From: Nocardia sp. CC227C
GTDB lineage: Bacteria > Actinomycetota > Actinomycetes > Mycobacteriales > Mycobacteriaceae
Direction of reading: 5' to 3'
Assembly: GCF_030767025.1 (NCBI RefSeq)
Contig: NZ_JASITE010000001.1
Location: 62,001-126,000, forward strand
Length of the DNA stretch: 64,000 nucleotides
Part shown: positions 9,317-17,064 of the stretch, piece after piece
Layout of the letters: every line of letters starts with the position of its first letter
How positions within the stretch are numbered: position 1 is the stretch's first letter
Made by a program: the position numbers and the translations under genes
Notes under the pieces: generated by a model
What the model saw: only the letters and a program-made list of their open reading frames with translations
Told to the model about the DNA's origin: nothing
Database searches by the model: none

Positions 9317-10675
9317 ATGAGCGTCGATTTCACCAACTCCGCGGAGGCAACCGCATCGGAGGTCGCGCCGCTGCGCGTGCGCGTCGACACGGAGGCCACC
9401 GCGGGTGACACGACGTCGAAGGGGCCGCTGCCGCCCTTGGACGACCCCTTCTACCTGCCGCCGCCGGATCTGGCGGCACTCGCGCCCGGCACCGTCATCC
9501 GGTCCCGCGAGGTGGAACTCGGACTGCTCGGCATGGTGCCGCAACGGATCTCGGCATGGCAGCTGCTGTACCGCACCACCACCGTGCACGGGACGCCGGA
9601 AGCCGTGGTGACCACGGTCCTGCTCCCCGAACACGCCGAACCGGGTGCGCGTCGGCCGCTGGTGTCGTATCAGTGCGCCATCGACGCCGTGGTGGCGAAG
9701 GGACTGCCGTCCTACAACCTGCGGCAGGGTGCGCGGGCCTTCGGTTCGGTGCCGCAGTTGGAACTGTTCCTGTTCGCGAACGCGCTGGCGCGCGGCTGGG
9801 TGCTGTCGGTGCCCGACCATGTGGGCACGGACGGGCATTTCGGGGTGCCGAGGGAGCCCGGATACCGCATTCTGGACGGGATTCGCGCCGCGCTGTCCTT
9901 CGAACCGCTCGGGTTGGACGAGCGCACCCGGGTCGCGCTCTGGGGGTATTCCGGCGGCGGGCTGGCCACTACCTGGGCGGCGGAGATGGCCGGAGAGTAC
10001 GCGCCGGAGATCGATATCGTCGGCGCCTCGGCGGGTTCCCCGGTCGGCGATCCGCGCAGTGTCCTGGCGCGGCTGAACGGCACGGCGTATTCGGGGCTGA
10101 TCGTGCTGGTGCTGTCGGCGCTCTGCCGTGCCTACCCGGATCTGCGCGATGCGGTGCGCACCCACTTCGACGGGCCGTTCCACGAGCTGATCGCGCACGC
10201 CGAGTCGAGCACCATCCTGCCCATCGTCTTCCGGAGCCTGGGTCGCGATCTCGACAAACACAGCGCCACCACGATCGGCGAGTTGATGACCGAGCCAGAG
10301 TTCGAGGCGATCTTCGACGCGTTGCGCCCGGTCACCGCGGCCCCGGCCTTTCCCATGCTGGTGGTGCAGGCGACCAATGACGCCGTCGTGGCCGTGGAGG
10401 ATATGGACGAGCAGGTGTGGCGCTACCGCGCGGCCGGGGCGTCGGTGCAGTACGTGCGCGACCGGCTCAGCGGTCATGTGACGCTCGCGGTGATCGCGGC
10501 TCCGCTGGTGACGGACTGGCTCGCCGACCGCCTGGCGGGTAAGCCGCTGCCCCCGACCGCCCCGAGAACCGTGTGGTCACTGGCTTTTTCGAGCGGGGCG
10601 CTGGCGGGCTACCGGCGGCTGCTCGGTGTCGCCGGGCGGGTGCTGACCGGGCGGCCGCTCGGCGACGGGCGCTGA
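9317..10675 (+). CDS. Secretory-lipase-family (LIP) esterase/lipase
   Basis: 452 residues, start ATG 9317 behind AAGGGG. It resembles the LIP family (Candida-type secretory lipases) found in actinobacteria: DPFYLPPPDLAALAPGTVIRSREV, then the nucleophile elbow GYSGGG with Ser212, the acid side in VVQATNDAVVAVEDMDEQV and a GHVTLA histidine. It hydrolyses acyl esters; the chain length is unknown. No signal peptide is visible from this start, so it may be cytoplasmic or exported otherwise. It converges on a serine hydrolase with stops only 2 bp apart. The 220 bp before it hold no gene that I can see. Confidence 0.85.
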   Translation: MSVDFTNSAEATASEVAPLRVRVDTEATAGDTTSKGPLPPLDDPFYLPPPDLAALAPGTVIRSREVELGLLGMVPQRISAWQLLYRTTTVHGTPEAVVTTVLLPEHAEPGARRPLVSYQCAIDAVVAKGLPSYNLRQGARAFGSVPQLELFLFANALARGWVLSVPDHVGTDGHFGVPREPGYRILDGIRAALSFEPLGLDERTRVALWGYSGGGLATTWAAEMAGEYAPEIDIVGASAGSPVGDPRSVLARLNGTAYSGLIVLVLSALCRAYPDLRDAVRTHFDGPFHELIAHAESSTILPIVFRSLGRDLDKHSATTIGELMTEPEFEAIFDALRPVTAAPAFPMLVVQATNDAVVAVEDMDEQVWRYRAAGASVQYVRDRLSGHVTLAVIAAPLVTDWLADRLAGKPLPPTAPRTVWSLAFSSGALAGYRRLLGVAGRVLTGRPLGDGR

Positions 10676-10677
10676 CG

Positions 10678-11919
10678 TCACGCCACGTGGGTGGTCGCGC
10701 CGGCGCTCCCCGCGGTGGCCGCGCTGCCGCGGGCTCCCGCGAGGATGGCGGGAATCAGCCAGGCCAGCAGCGTCATATCGGCGGAGACCCAGCCGACCGA
10801 CATGCGGTTGTGCACGAAGCCGATGGAGATGCCCGAGGCCGGGTCCGCCCAGCCGCCGGAGCCGAACGCGCCGAGGTGGCCGTATCCGCGCGGGGCGCGC
10901 GGCGACGGGAAGATGTGGTAGCCGAGATGCCAGCAGGGCACGATGAGGGTGCGATCCGGTTGGATGGTCTGCACGATCTCCAGGGTGCGCACGGTCTCGG
11001 GCGAGAGGTATCGCTGTCCGTCTACCATGCCGTCGCAGGCGAGGGCGCTGTACATCTTGGCGAGGCCGTCGGCGGTGCAGACGGCATTGCCCGCGGGCAG
11101 CTGCGTCGTCAGGATCGGCGGATCCTCGCCCGCGAGCGCCGCTTCCAGGCCGGGGAAGTAGATCGACCGCAGCGATGCGCGGAAGGGGCCGGGCAGGCGC
11201 GCGGCGAGGCTGGCGGTGGGGCGCGCGTAGGCGCTCTCGCACAGCGCCTTGGCGGAACCGACCAGAGCCGCGGTGACGGTGGGCGCGTCGGCGGGCGGCC
11301 GTCCGAGGTGGATGCCGTCCACGCCGAGCGGTTCGGCGACCTCGGTGCGGTACAGCTCCGCCATGGTGTGACCGGTGACGGCGCGGGCCACGCCGGCCAG
11401 AATCCAGCCCTGGGTGAGCGCGTGGTAGATCGGCTTGCCGCGCAGGCGATCCGGAGCGGCCGCGGCCACCCGCCGCTCCATCAGCTCGTGGTCGAGGACC
11501 TCCTCCCAGGTATTCGCCGGGAGTGCGGAGAGTCCGGACCGGTGCGTCATCACATCGCGAAGGGTGATGTCCCCCTTGCCGTTCGCGCCGAACGCGGGCC
11601 AGTACTCGGCGATCGGGACGTGGTAGTCGATGAGCCCGCGATCGGCCAGCCGGTGCATCACGGTGGCGGTGACGCCCTTCGACGCCGAGTACACCATCGC
11701 GCCGGTGTCGCGGGTCCACGGCGTCCCCGCCGCGTCGGCCGCACCCGCCCAGATGTCCAGCACCGGTTCACCGCGGTGGTACACGGCGAGCCCCGCGCCG
11801 TTGCCTCGCTTGCCCGCGAACATTCTTGCGAAAAGCCTTGCGGCGGAGTCGTATCCAGCCGTGGCACGGCCTTGCACCCCGGCGGGGAGTTCGACCTCGG
11901 ATCGGCGGTGTGCGTCCAT
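10678..11919 (-). CDS. Beta-lactamase-fold serine hydrolase/esterase (EstB/LipL-like)
   Basis: 413 residues without signal peptide. The SxxK motif is S78-A-S-K81 in MVYSASKGVTATVMHRL; MTHRSGLSALP follows, and a Tyr in IYHALTQGWILAGV occupies the YxN region. C-terminal GYGHLGAFGSGGW takes the place of the KTG/HxG box, as in family VIII esterases (EstB, mycobacterial LipL/LipE/LpqK-type). Likely a cytoplasmic carboxylesterase rather than an antibiotic-resistance enzyme. It is convergent with the lipase gene and divergent from the cutinase, 241 bp away; that gap holds nothing else recognisable. Confidence 0.83.
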   Translation of the reverse strand: MDAHRRSEVELPAGVQGRATAGYDSAARLFARMFAGKRGNGAGLAVYHRGEPVLDIWAGAADAAGTPWTRDTGAMVYSASKGVTATVMHRLADRGLIDYHVPIAEYWPAFGANGKGDITLRDVMTHRSGLSALPANTWEEVLDHELMERRVAAAAPDRLRGKPIYHALTQGWILAGVARAVTGHTMAELYRTEVAEPLGVDGIHLGRPPADAPTVTAALVGSAKALCESAYARPTASLAARLPGPFRASLRSIYFPGLEAALAGEDPPILTTQLPAGNAVCTADGLAKMYSALACDGMVDGQRYLSPETVRTLEIVQTIQPDRTLIVPCWHLGYHIFPSPRAPRGYGHLGAFGSGGWADPASGISIGFVHNRMSVGWVSADMTLLAWLIPAILAGARGSAATAGSAGATTHVA

Positions 11920-12160
11920 GTGTCAACGGTAGCGGCAAGACCGCGCCGGGGACAAGGATTGTCTGAGACAGTTATTCTCTCGAGCTCTGTCCGCGATGTG
12001 CCGCCGGATGCGCAGTGGCTCATGCGAAATGCGAATCACTGTGATCTGAAACACATTCGATCGGTCGTGGGCATTGCGGCCGGTTGGCGATCCGTAACGT
12101 TCCCGTGCCCCGCGACGACGTCTCCGGTGACATACGGCCCATCCGGGGAGGGCCTTCCGT

Positions 12161-13978
12161 GTGCTCATCGGTACTGGAATGGGGATCAAGGGCATGGCCT
12201 TCGGTGATTTCTTCGTGCGGCACCGCACCGCCTCCGCGGCCGCCGCGTTGACGACGCTGGGCGTGGCGGCGGCCGCGGCGGTGATCTGGGCTCCGGAATC
12301 GGAGCAGCCCGCGGTGGATACGCAGCTCAGGTCGTCGGTGACCGAATGCCACGATATGGTGACCGTTTCGGTGGCCGGTCGTGGCGACACCCCGAAGGAG
12401 GGCACCACGGCGTTGCTGGTGGACGCCAACGGGAACCCGCTGCCCGCCGCGCTGTCGGGCGATCACAAGAGCGAATGGCTCGACCCGGTGGTCAACGCGC
12501 CGTCCGACGATGTCGGCCAGGGCTCGTACGCCGCCGTGTACATCGCCTATCCGGCGAACATGGCGACCTACGAGGACGCCGTCAATACCGGTGTGGCCAA
12601 TGCCGAACAGGTGATGAGCGAGATCTCGGCGGCCTGCCCGGACACCAAGTTCTCCATCGTCGGCTACAGCGAGGGCGCGGACGTGGTGCGCCGCGTCGCC
12701 ATGAAGATCGGCAACGAGGAATCCGGCGTGAACCCGGACGATGTGCTCGGCGTGGTCATCCTCGCCGACTCCGGACGGCAGGCGGGCGAGGGCCCGTTCA
12801 TCGGCGCGGAGGATCCGTTCAGCAATCCCGACGGATTCGACCGCAAGTACCAGAACGGCACGAACCCCATCTCCGGCCAGGGCGCGCTACCGGGAACCAG
12901 CGGTGATTTCGGCAAGTTGAACGGCAAGATCGCGTCGTTCTGCTCCGAGGGCGACCTGACCTGCGCCGCGCCGCAGAACATCTCGCTGCTGCAACTGGTG
13001 GTCAATGTGGGTCGGCAGGTCAATGCCGACCAGCTCGAACGCGAGGGGCTCACCCCCGCGACCGGACAGGATGTCGCGGTCGTGCTCGGTCGTATCGCCA
13101 TGACCGCCTTCTCCGATATCGCCGCGCAGCCGAACTGGATGGCCAGCGACGAGACCTTCCTGGAAGTGCTGCTGCGGGTGTCGGATCCGGCCTACAAGCC
13201 GGGTGAGCACACCCCGCCCGCGCAGGCGGAGAATGTGGCCGCCGAGGGGCTCTCGCCGCTGGCCTACCTGCCGCAGAAGATCTTCAACGAGGTCGTCGGG
13301 CTGATCGTGACCAACCAGAACACCATTCCGGTCATCCTCAGCGATCCGTACAACCTGACACTCGGACCCAATGGCAGCGGCCACCACTTCGACTACTGGC
13401 GCGATGCCAAGCCCGAGGACGGCAAGGAGCTGACCTCCGCCGAGTACGCGGCGGCGTGGCTGACCGAACTGGCCAAGAAGGCGCAGGCGGGTGAGCCGGT
13501 CGAGCGGAAGGCCGAGCCGCTGCCCGCGGTGCAGGGTTACACCAACTCGGTGCAGGCGGCGGCGAGCAAGACGACGTCCACCACCAAGGCCACGAGTTCC
13601 ACGACCAGCGGTACGAGCGTGACGAAGACCGAGGCGAAGGGGGAGGTGGCGTCGTCGTCGACGGCTCCGTCCACGACGTCGGGCGAGTCGTCCACGACTG
13701 CGCCTGAGTCGTCCACGACTTCGCCGGAGTCGTCTGCGACTTCCCCCGAGTCGACCACTACCTCGCCCGAGTCGACCACGACCGCGCCGTCCACGTCGGT
13801 CGCACCGTCGACCACCACGACCGCGCCGTCGGCCGAGTCGACGACCGCGAATGCGCCGATCGCGGAGGAGTCGGAGGTTACGACCAGCGCGCCCTCGACG
13901 ACGACCGCGCCGTCGACGACAACGACGACCACGCCGTCGACGACCACGACTACGCCGAGTGTGACGCCTACGCCGTAG
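12161..13978 (+). CDS. Cutinase-family serine esterase with long Ser/Thr-rich tail
   Basis: 605 residues. The GTG start is 8 nt after GGGGAGGG; ATG 12179 is an alternative. After an N-terminal hydrophobic export segment (residues about 20-45), the alpha/beta-hydrolase domain shows GYSEGA with Ser170 and disulfide-type cysteines, as in mycobacterial Cut/Culp proteins. The last 140 residues are a low-complexity tail of SSTT, PEST and APSTTTT units resembling a mucin-like stalk, suited to cell-wall spanning or O-mannosylation (inference). Cutinase-like proteins act on long-chain esters outside the cell. A hairpin terminator follows the stop. Confidence 0.88.
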   Translation: MLIGTGMGIKGMAFGDFFVRHRTASAAAALTTLGVAAAAAVIWAPESEQPAVDTQLRSSVTECHDMVTVSVAGRGDTPKEGTTALLVDANGNPLPAALSGDHKSEWLDPVVNAPSDDVGQGSYAAVYIAYPANMATYEDAVNTGVANAEQVMSEISAACPDTKFSIVGYSEGADVVRRVAMKIGNEESGVNPDDVLGVVILADSGRQAGEGPFIGAEDPFSNPDGFDRKYQNGTNPISGQGALPGTSGDFGKLNGKIASFCSEGDLTCAAPQNISLLQLVVNVGRQVNADQLEREGLTPATGQDVAVVLGRIAMTAFSDIAAQPNWMASDETFLEVLLRVSDPAYKPGEHTPPAQAENVAAEGLSPLAYLPQKIFNEVVGLIVTNQNTIPVILSDPYNLTLGPNGSGHHFDYWRDAKPEDGKELTSAEYAAAWLTELAKKAQAGEPVERKAEPLPAVQGYTNSVQAAASKTTSTTKATSSTTSGTSVTKTEAKGEVASSSTAPSTTSGESSTTAPESSTTSPESSATSPESTTTSPESTTTAPSTSVAPSTTTTAPSAESTTANAPIAEESEVTTSAPSTTTAPSTTTTTTPSTTTTTPSVTPTP

Positions 13979-13999
13979 GTCTCGAAGGTCCTGTAGTAG

Positions 14000-14031
14000 T
14001 CGAAACCCGGTGCTCGCGCACCGGGTTTCGA
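14000..14031 (+). terminator. Hairpin terminator after the cutinase gene
   Basis: A perfect 14-bp inverted repeat (arm TCGAAACCCGGTGC) with a TCGC loop lies 22 nt after the cutinase stop. There is no T-run, which is common for terminators in high-GC actinobacteria. Confidence 0.7.
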
Positions 14032-14131
14032 ACGTCTGCGGGCGGGCACGCCTGTGGTGATGAACGCGCATGCAGCGCGAACTCTCCGAGCTCGCTGACG
14101 AGCGGGAGCTGCCCGTGCTGGGCTGACGGGC

Positions 14132-14153
14132 AATAGTTTGTGCATTAACTATT
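14132..14153 (+). promoter_or_regulatory. Probable operator of the MarR/OhrR regulator
   Basis: A perfect inverted repeat AATAGTT-8 nt-AACTATT, in strikingly AT-rich sequence for this genome, ends 20 bp before the GTG start of the MarR-family gene. Size and position are typical of an autoregulatory MarR/OhrR box overlapping the promoter. Binding is inferred. Confidence 0.65.
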
Positions 14154-14173
14154 AGCGCGATAAGCTCGCGGCC

Positions 14174-14647
14174 GTGAGCGGAACCGACGCACCGGACGAC
14201 CCCCTGCGCCTCGATCGACAGGTGTGCTTCGCCCTGGCTGTCGCCAACCGCTCCGTACTGGCGGTGTACCGGCCGCTGCTGGAACCGCTGGGCCTCACCC
14301 ACCCGCAGTATCTGGTGATGCTGGCGCTGTGGGGCGAGTCGCCGATGTCGGTGAAGGCCATCGCCGAGGCCATCGAACTCGATTCCGCCACCCTCTCGCC
14401 GCTGCTGAAGCGGCTCGAGGCGGCCGGACTGATCACCCGCCGCCGCGATCGCCGCGATGAGCGGACGCTGCTGGTCGACCTGACCGAGCGGGGGCGGGCC
14501 ATGCGACGGGAGGCGGAGCGGATTCCGCCCGCCGTGGTGGACCGACTGGGGGTGAGCCTGGCGGATCTCGAGGAATTGCGCGATGTGCTCACCCGCGTGA
14601 ACAAGGCCGCTCGGCGAGCGGCACCGATGCACAGGGAGAACATGTGA
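14174..14647 (+). CDS. MarR-family regulator, OhrR-like
   Basis: 157 residues. RLDRQVCFALAVANRSVLAVYRPLLEPLGLTHPQYLVMLALW matches the start of OhrR regulators, including the peroxide-sensing cysteine (Cys18). A winged helix (SVKAIAEAIELDSATLSPLLKRLEAAGLITRRRD, wing DRRDERTLLVDLTERG) follows. Such proteins repress organic-peroxide resistance genes until the Cys is oxidised. No ohr gene is adjacent; the partner is a DUF5313 gene overlapping by 4 nt, so the regulon may differ. A perfect inverted repeat at 14132-14153 is the likely operator. Confidence 0.85.
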   Translation: MSGTDAPDDPLRLDRQVCFALAVANRSVLAVYRPLLEPLGLTHPQYLVMLALWGESPMSVKAIAEAIELDSATLSPLLKRLEAAGLITRRRDRRDERTLLVDLTERGRAMRREAERIPPAVVDRLGVSLADLEELRDVLTRVNKAARRAAPMHRENM

Positions 14648-15021
14648 GCACCGGCAAGCCGAATCTCGTTCAGCGTGTGCGCTATATCTGCGGTGCCACG
14701 CTGCCGCCCGACATGCGCGACTGGGTGCTCGCGGACCTGACCGGACCGGGCGCGGCGCGCCGCTACCTGGTGCGCTTCCTGATTCCGGTGCTGCCGGTGT
14801 TCTGTCTGTTCCTGCTGGTACCGGGACCGCTCTGGATCGGCCTGTCCATGATGGCGCTGCTGTATCTGCCGCTGGTGTACTTCACCATCGCGCTCATGTA
14901 CGTGTACCGCCGCCACCGGCTGCTCAAGCACGGCCTGGACCCGGAACTCGCCGATATCGGCGAACGCCGGCGCCACGCCGCCGAACGCGCCGCCTACGAA
15001 GCGCGGCACGGGCGCGGCTGA
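14644..15021 (+). CDS. DUF5313 membrane protein
   Basis: 125 residues with two transmembrane helices (about residues 42-60 and 64-84) and a basic, charged C-terminus (GLDPELADIGERRRHAAERAAYEARH). The pattern NLVQRVRYICGATLPPDMRDWVLADLTGPGA, then LRFLIPVLP-like membrane spans, is that of DUF5313, a mycobacterial/nocardial family of unknown function. The GTG start overlaps the MarR stop (ATGTGA arrangement), so the two are translationally coupled and probably co-regulated through the MarR operator. Confidence 0.78.
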   Translation: MSTGKPNLVQRVRYICGATLPPDMRDWVLADLTGPGAARRYLVRFLIPVLPVFCLFLLVPGPLWIGLSMMALLYLPLVYFTIALMYVYRRHRLLKHGLDPELADIGERRRHAAERAAYEARHGRG

Positions 15022-15031
15022 TCCGCGCGAG

Positions 15032-15847
15032 CTATTCCGGCAGTCCGAACACCCGCCGGGCATTGCCGGACAGGAACAGCTCGCGGGCCTCCGCGTCGAG
15101 GCCGAGGTCGTCGAGTCCGGCCAGCGCGTGCTCGGGGGTGATCATCGGGAAGTTGGTCCCGAACAGCACCTTCCGGCGGCCGTGGCCGCGCAGGTATTTC
15201 ACCAGCTCCTCGGGATAGCGGCGCACGGTGTAGGCCGAGGTGTCGATGTGCACGTTCGGGTATTTGGTGGCCAGCGCGATCATCTCGGTGGTCCACGGAT
15301 AGCCGATGTGCCCGCCCACGATGGTGAGTTCGGGAAACTCCAGCGCCACGTCGTCGAGATAGGGGATGGGGCGGCCGGTTTCGGAGGTGCGCAGCGGGCC
15401 GGTGTGCCCGACCTGCGTGCAGAACGGAATGCCCAGCTCCACGCACTCGGCGTAGAGCGGATAGTAGCGGCGGTCGTTGGGCGGCAGCCCCCACAGCCAC
15501 GGCACCACGCGCAGCGCCCGCAGCCCCAGCTCGGTGACCGCCCGGCGCAGTTCCCGCACCGCGGCCATGGGCCGCCGCAGATCCACCGAGGCGACACCGA
15601 GCAGGCGGCCCTGCGACGCCGCCACGAACTCGGCCACCTCGTCGTTGGAGACGAGCACGCCCTCCGGGGCGTACCAGGCGCTGATCAGGGCAATGTCCAC
15701 GCTACCGGCCGCCATGGCGGAGACGGTCGCCGATACCGGCAGTGGTTCGGTCGGCAGCGGAGCGCCCCAGCGCCGCAGCGAATCGAACATGTCGTGCTCG
15801 ATGAGTCGTGGTGTGGGATGCTGCGCCCACGCGTCGATGATCGCCAT
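15032..15847 (-). CDS. Amidohydrolase-family (amidohydrolase_2) metal-dependent hydrolase
   Basis: 271 residues from ATG 15847 behind GAGGAGAAC. TIM-barrel features of the amidohydrolase_2/ACMS-decarboxylase-like group are visible: IDAWAQHP in place of the usual D-x-H start, CTQVGHTGP, IVGGHIGYPWTTEM, HIDTSAY and VLFGTNFPMI. Members decarboxylate or hydrolyse aromatic or lactone substrates; the N-terminal metal motif is atypical (DAWAQH), so activity is uncertain. It diverges from a LysR-type gene 197 bp away, the classic arrangement of a target and its activator. Confidence 0.8.
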   Translation of the reverse strand: MAIIDAWAQHPTPRLIEHDMFDSLRRWGAPLPTEPLPVSATVSAMAAGSVDIALISAWYAPEGVLVSNDEVAEFVAASQGRLLGVASVDLRRPMAAVRELRRAVTELGLRALRVVPWLWGLPPNDRRYYPLYAECVELGIPFCTQVGHTGPLRTSETGRPIPYLDDVALEFPELTIVGGHIGYPWTTEMIALATKYPNVHIDTSAYTVRRYPEELVKYLRGHGRRKVLFGTNFPMITPEHALAGLDDLGLDAEARELFLSGNARRVFGLPE

Positions 15848-15935
15848 CGTGGTTCTCCTCGTCTTCCCGCAGGTGTAGCGGCCGGTCGCCGGTATGCGCC
15901 CGCACTTCCTCACTAGCACAGAGGTTCTCGCTACA

Positions 15936-15948
15936 AGTGAGATTCACT
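15936..15948. promoter_or_regulatory. Candidate LysR binding site
   Basis: A 13-bp palindrome AGTGA-GAT-TCACT lies in the 197-bp spacer between the divergent amidohydrolase and LysR-type genes, about 90 bp upstream of each. LysR-type sites are short imperfect palindromes in such spacers; assignment rests on position only. Confidence 0.35.
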
Positions 15949-16044
15949 GTTCGGCAAACCGGATGGTGTTGTCCGTGTGGACGCGATTCATCGCCTGTTA
16001 CCTCCTCCGGCTACCGTGACGGGTACTCGGAAGGAGTCGGCATC

Positions 16045-16977
16045 ATGGAATTCCGACATCTCGTTTCGTTCATCACGATCGCCGAAGAGCTGCACTTCGG
16101 CCGTGCGGCGCAGCGCCTGCATCTGACCCAGCCAAGTCTCAGCGCCCAGCTGCAGAAGCTGGAGAAATCTCTCGGAGTCCAACTGGTGGCCCGCAACTCG
16201 CACGAGGTGCGGCTCACCGCCGCGGGGCGGGAGTTCGAGCTCCAGGCCCGCCTGATCGTCGCCCAGCTCGACCGGGCCGCGCAGGTGGCGAAGGCGACCG
16301 CCGAGGGCCGCGCGGGCACCCTGAATATCGGGTACAACCTGCCGGCCAGTCGACACGTGCTGCCGGACGCACTGGCCCGGATGACCGAGCGGCACCCCGA
16401 TATCGTGGTGTCGCTGTGGGAGAAGCGCACCGGCCCGCAGCTCGCGGCGCTCTCGGACGGTTCGCTCGATCTCGCCCTGGTCTACGGGCATCCCTCCACC
16501 GCCGAATTCCGGTATCGGCGGCTGCTGCACCGGGTGCCGCTGGTGGCGGTGGTGGGTCGTCGGCACCGCTGGGCCGACCGGCCGAGCGTGCCGTTCGCCG
16601 AACTCCAGGGGCAGGAGTGCGTGCTCTTCGCCCGCGAACAGTGCCCCGCCATGTACGACTCCATCTTCCGGGCGGCCGCGCAGAACCGCATCTCGCTCAC
16701 GGTCTCGCACACCGCCGACGATCCGGGGGCCACCGCCCATATGGTGTCGGTGCGGCCGTTCGTGGGCTTCGCCTCGCTGCCCCGGGCGATTTCGATGGGA
16801 ATGGGTGCGCCGGGCAGTGCGTCGGTCGCGGTGAAATTGTCGGACCCGGTGCCGACCCTGGATCTGTACGCGGTATGGCGGGCCGCGGAAACCAATCCGG
16901 CGCTGTCGCTGTTTCTCGACTGCATGGAATCCGCGGAACCGGCACAGCTCGATGATGCCCAAGCCCTGTCGGCCTGA
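16045..16977 (+). CDS. LysR-family transcriptional regulator
   Basis: 310 residues; ATG start behind AAGGAG. The N-terminal winged helix is standard (MEFRHLVSFITIAEELHFGRAAQRLHLTQPSLSAQLQKLEKSLGVQLVARN), followed by a periplasmic-binding-protein-like effector domain (residues 90-300). It diverges from the amidohydrolase gene and reads toward the acyl-ligase/PfaA operon that starts 87 bp downstream. It may control either or both; sequence alone does not decide. Confidence 0.9.
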   Translation: MEFRHLVSFITIAEELHFGRAAQRLHLTQPSLSAQLQKLEKSLGVQLVARNSHEVRLTAAGREFELQARLIVAQLDRAAQVAKATAEGRAGTLNIGYNLPASRHVLPDALARMTERHPDIVVSLWEKRTGPQLAALSDGSLDLALVYGHPSTAEFRYRRLLHRVPLVAVVGRRHRWADRPSVPFAELQGQECVLFAREQCPAMYDSIFRAAAQNRISLTVSHTADDPGATAHMVSVRPFVGFASLPRAISMGMGAPGSASVAVKLSDPVPTLDLYAVWRAAETNPALSLFLDCMESAEPAQLDDAQALSA

Positions 16978-17064
16978 TCGGTTCGATAGGAGATGACATT
17001 CGCGCGGTAGGAACCGCGGTATCGACGGCGACGAGAATCATTGTCGCCGTGAAGAATTCGTGTC

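Noticed and set aside
13558..13978. Possible separate gene opposite the Ser/Thr tail of the cutinase (Val/Asp-rich frame)
   Set aside because: The minus-strand frame is the complement of the low-complexity tail; the plus frame is continuous with the cutinase domain.
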